Origin: Corallium rubrum
Taxonomy: Eukaryota; Cnidaria; Anthozoa; Scleralcyonacea; Coralliidae
Length of the DNA: 64,000 nucleotides
Reading direction: 5' to 3'
Assembly: GCA_964035015.1 (NCBI GenBank)
Contig: OZ035997.1
Coordinates: 86,155,982-86,219,981, forward strand
Shown here one piece after another: positions 62,248-64,000 of this stretch. The notes under the pieces are model-generated. The model worked only from the letters and a program-made list of their open reading frames with translations. It was not told where the DNA came from and made no database searches. A program made the translations under genes and the position numbers. Numbering within the stretch: position 1 is the stretch's first letter; the number at the start of each line of letters is the position of its first letter.

Positions 62248-62529
62248 TAATGGAAGGGGAACTGGATAGGAAACTTCAAACGAGGTTAAAGAACCGGAAA
62301 CGTTGTTTGCACAACTTGCTATGGTAATTACACACTTAAAAGCAGCTAATGCACCTATTGCTGAAATTAGACAAAAGTGTAATATCACTGAAGTTCAGTA
62401 GTGTCTGATTTTAGCCATGTGGACCACCCATTAGGTGCATTGCCCGCTTATAAGCGTATAATTACCATAGCAAGTTGTGCAAACATCGTTTCCGGTTTCG
62501 TAAGTTTCCTATCCGGTTCCCCTTCATTA
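62248..62529. mobile_element. Foldback MITE, 282 bp
   Basis: TAATGGAAGGGGAACTGGAT and AACCGGAAACGTTGTTTGCAC, ACTTGCTATGGTAATTA are mirrored by TAATTACCATAGCAAGTTG, CGTTTCCGG and ATCCGGTTCCCCTTCATTA. Confidence 0.85.
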
Positions 62530-62591
62530 TTTATGCTAGGGACAAATCAGGATCTTTATGTGTTCAATATATAAGCAAATTATAAGCATTT

Positions 62592-62936
62592 CAGGGGCGT
62601 AGGAAGGAGGGGGCCCGGGGGGTGCGCGGAATAGCTTTCGGCTCCAAAAAATAATTGAATTTAAAAAAAATTGCATTATAAGTGCGACTTCGATTGCGCT
62701 GATCGGCCAATTAATAATAATAATCCATCCTGACTCACAGATAACATAGACTCACAAATCATAATGAAAGAACTAATCGGAAAGGGACTAACGAAAGAGG
62801 TAGAGAAGACTCTGAAATTGCCATTTCCAACGATCTAGAGACTCAAAATTTTCAAAATTTTCTCGCTCGGCGCCAACCATGGTGGCGCCTCGTGGGAGTC
62901 TGCCTCCCTAAGTTTATCAAGCTTCCTACGCCCCTG
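62592..62936. mobile_element. hAT-like MITE, 345 bp
   Basis: CAGGGGCGTAGGAAG and CTTCCTACGCCCCTG are perfect 15-bp inverted termini. No matching 8-mer flanks (AAGCATTT and TACAATAT), so the insertion may have been followed by a flank deletion. Copy 2 lacks it. Confidence 0.85.
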
Positions 62937-63231
62937 TACAATATCATGACACAGCAAGTTTAAATAAAGACATATTAGTGATAATGATGAAATATAGTAA
63001 ATAGTACTAAAATATTATCCCGATTAACAAATTTAGAAACGTTATAAATAACTTAAAACCAACGCTAAAACCAATAAGCAGCGTTTCATAATTTCTTTAA
63101 TATCCACAATTATTATTATAATGTTCTTACAAATGCATCACCAAAATTGATTTAATATATGCAATTATAACTTAGTTCATAATATGCATGAAAGTGACTG
63201 CATTCTGATTGGTTGTTTTTGGAGTAGAAAG

Positions 63232-63393
63232 ATGGCAGGTGCTATATTTTTACTTTTCCAACGACCTGAATTGTCGTACACAAATGAATACACAACTTCA
63301 CGTAAACCGAAAATTTTGTTGTCAAGTAATGCAGAAGACGTTTTTAAAAGCTTGGACGAGTCACGAAACGTACGTGTCGCATTCGCAAGATAA
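63232..63393 (+). CDS. 53-codon frame, copy 3
   Basis: Same frame as 37306-37467, starting MAGAIFLLFQRPELS. Conserved length. No known domain. Confidence 0.3.
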   Translation: MAGAIFLLFQRPELSYTNEYTTSRKPKILLSSNAEDVFKSLDESRNVRVAFAR

Positions 63394-63582
63394 AGTACTT
63401 GTATTTTGTTCAGCAAGCTATTTTTTTGTTGGAAAATTAACTCACTAGTTGAAAGAATATTGTTAAAATTGTATGCGACCATAATAGCAGTGTAAATTTA
63501 AATAGTGAAATCGAGGTGTCGACACTGTATATTTGGCAGGCATTAAAGTAAGATTCAATGTTCACTAAATTCTTCTGCTATT

Positions 63583-64000
63583 TCATGGGGATCCATTCAA
63601 GCACTCGGTAGCTCGAAGATATTCTATGAATTGCTTGGAGTTGTCGAGATAATCGATGTAAGTCACTAAACCTCCATCTTTAAGAAGCGAGCTACTTCCA
63701 GTATCTTTTATTACGCGGTTGCGCATTTCAGGCGTGGGGGGCATAGGAATAATAGCCGCGAAAGCCGCGTCGGGGCAAAAATCTCGCGTCCAATTTTGCG
63801 TTTCGGTGACAATGGTAGCTTTTGAGTTGGAATGGTTTAGTTGTTTTGAGCACAACTTCAACAAATGTGGGAGTAGAATATAATCGGATAAATTAGTGGT
63901 TAGAATGCGATCATAATTTTCTTCTGGGCTTAAGTGTTGGCTTAGGTCCATGCAGTTTGCTAGGACTGCTTTAAAACTGACGCGGCCACTACTCAAGGTT
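63583..64000 (-). pseudogene. MYND/DUF4470 gene, copy 3, C-terminally deleted, cut by window edge
   Basis: The second-exon frame is open from the window edge, with SSGRVSFKAVLANCMDLSQH and onward to EYLRAT. There a deletion of roughly 200 bp relative to the other copies joins it, out of frame, to the last bases near the normal stop (about 63606/63607). The predicted end is ATECLNGSP, so about 64 C-terminal residues of the other copies are lost. Upstream exons are off the window, so it is unknown whether the rest is intact. Confidence 0.8.

Larger units (their letters stand above)
62530..64000. repeat. Segmental duplication, copy 3 (continues past the window)
   Basis: Matches copy 2 from TATGCTAGGGACAAATCAGG onward. 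It is split at 62592-62936 by an hAT-like MITE. Includes the 53-codon frame and the end of the MYND gene. Confidence 0.87.

Overview
The window looks like nuclear DNA of an invertebrate animal, most likely an anthozoan cnidarian. The reasons are a spliced gene with GT/AG introns, AT-rich intergenic sequence, and a dense mix of Helitron, Ngaro/DIRS-type, Penelope-like, Ty3/gypsy, APE-type LINE, hAT-like and foldback elements. The species assignment is an inference from gene families and repeat content only. No bacterial operon, rRNA or CRISPR array is present.

Region 1 (1-11.7 kb, + strand) holds the last seven exons of an ABCB-type (P-glycoprotein/MDR-like) ABC transporter: the end of the last membrane domain and a complete second nucleotide-binding domain with stop codon and polyadenylation signal. 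Its introns carry minisatellites, microsatellites, two LINE remnants, tRNA-derived SINEs and several foldback MITEs.

Region 2 (11.7-17.7 kb) has a GC-rich module beside a (TA)n tract, a 2.2 kb element with hAT-like terminal inverted repeats, a tRNA-like sequence, hairpins and two short unassigned reading frames.

Region 3 (17.8-24.7 kb) and region 5 (37.0-44.2 kb) are two copies of a segmental duplication. Each carries, on the minus strand, an intact two-exon gene for a protein with two MYND zinc fingers and a DUF4470-like domain. Its intron holds the same hAT-type element, Penelope-like fragment, gypsy fragment and foldback in both copies. A third, C-terminally deleted copy runs off the right edge (62.5-64.0 kb).

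Region 4 (26.6-33.6 kb, minus strand) is a tyrosine-recombinase retrotransposon with the A1-ORFs-B1-A2-B2 split direct repeats of Ngaro elements. It has a spliced gag whose intron is filled by about eleven copies of a 100-bp repeat, an internally deleted reverse transcriptase/RNase H, and an intact-looking tyrosine recombinase. An empty paralogous insertion site lies at about 16.5 kb. Right of it are an hAT-type MITE and a 2.1 kb palindrome.

Region 6 (45.6-57.6 kb, minus strand) is a decayed Helitron: cysteine-protease-like N terminus, Rep (HUH) domain and Pif1 helicase. It is split in the Rep region by a 5.9 kb element with CAGGGGCGGATCCAG termini, which in turn contains a LINE, which in turn contains a 302-bp MITE. 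The 5-bp duplications around the two inner insertions can be read from frame continuity.

Region 7 (57.9-62.5 kb) holds a broken tyrosine-recombinase fragment, a dead minus-strand LINE and two short inverted-repeat elements, followed by duplication copy 3. Host genes supported here are therefore the ABC transporter and the MYND/DUF4470 family; nearly everything else is mobile DNA or its debris.
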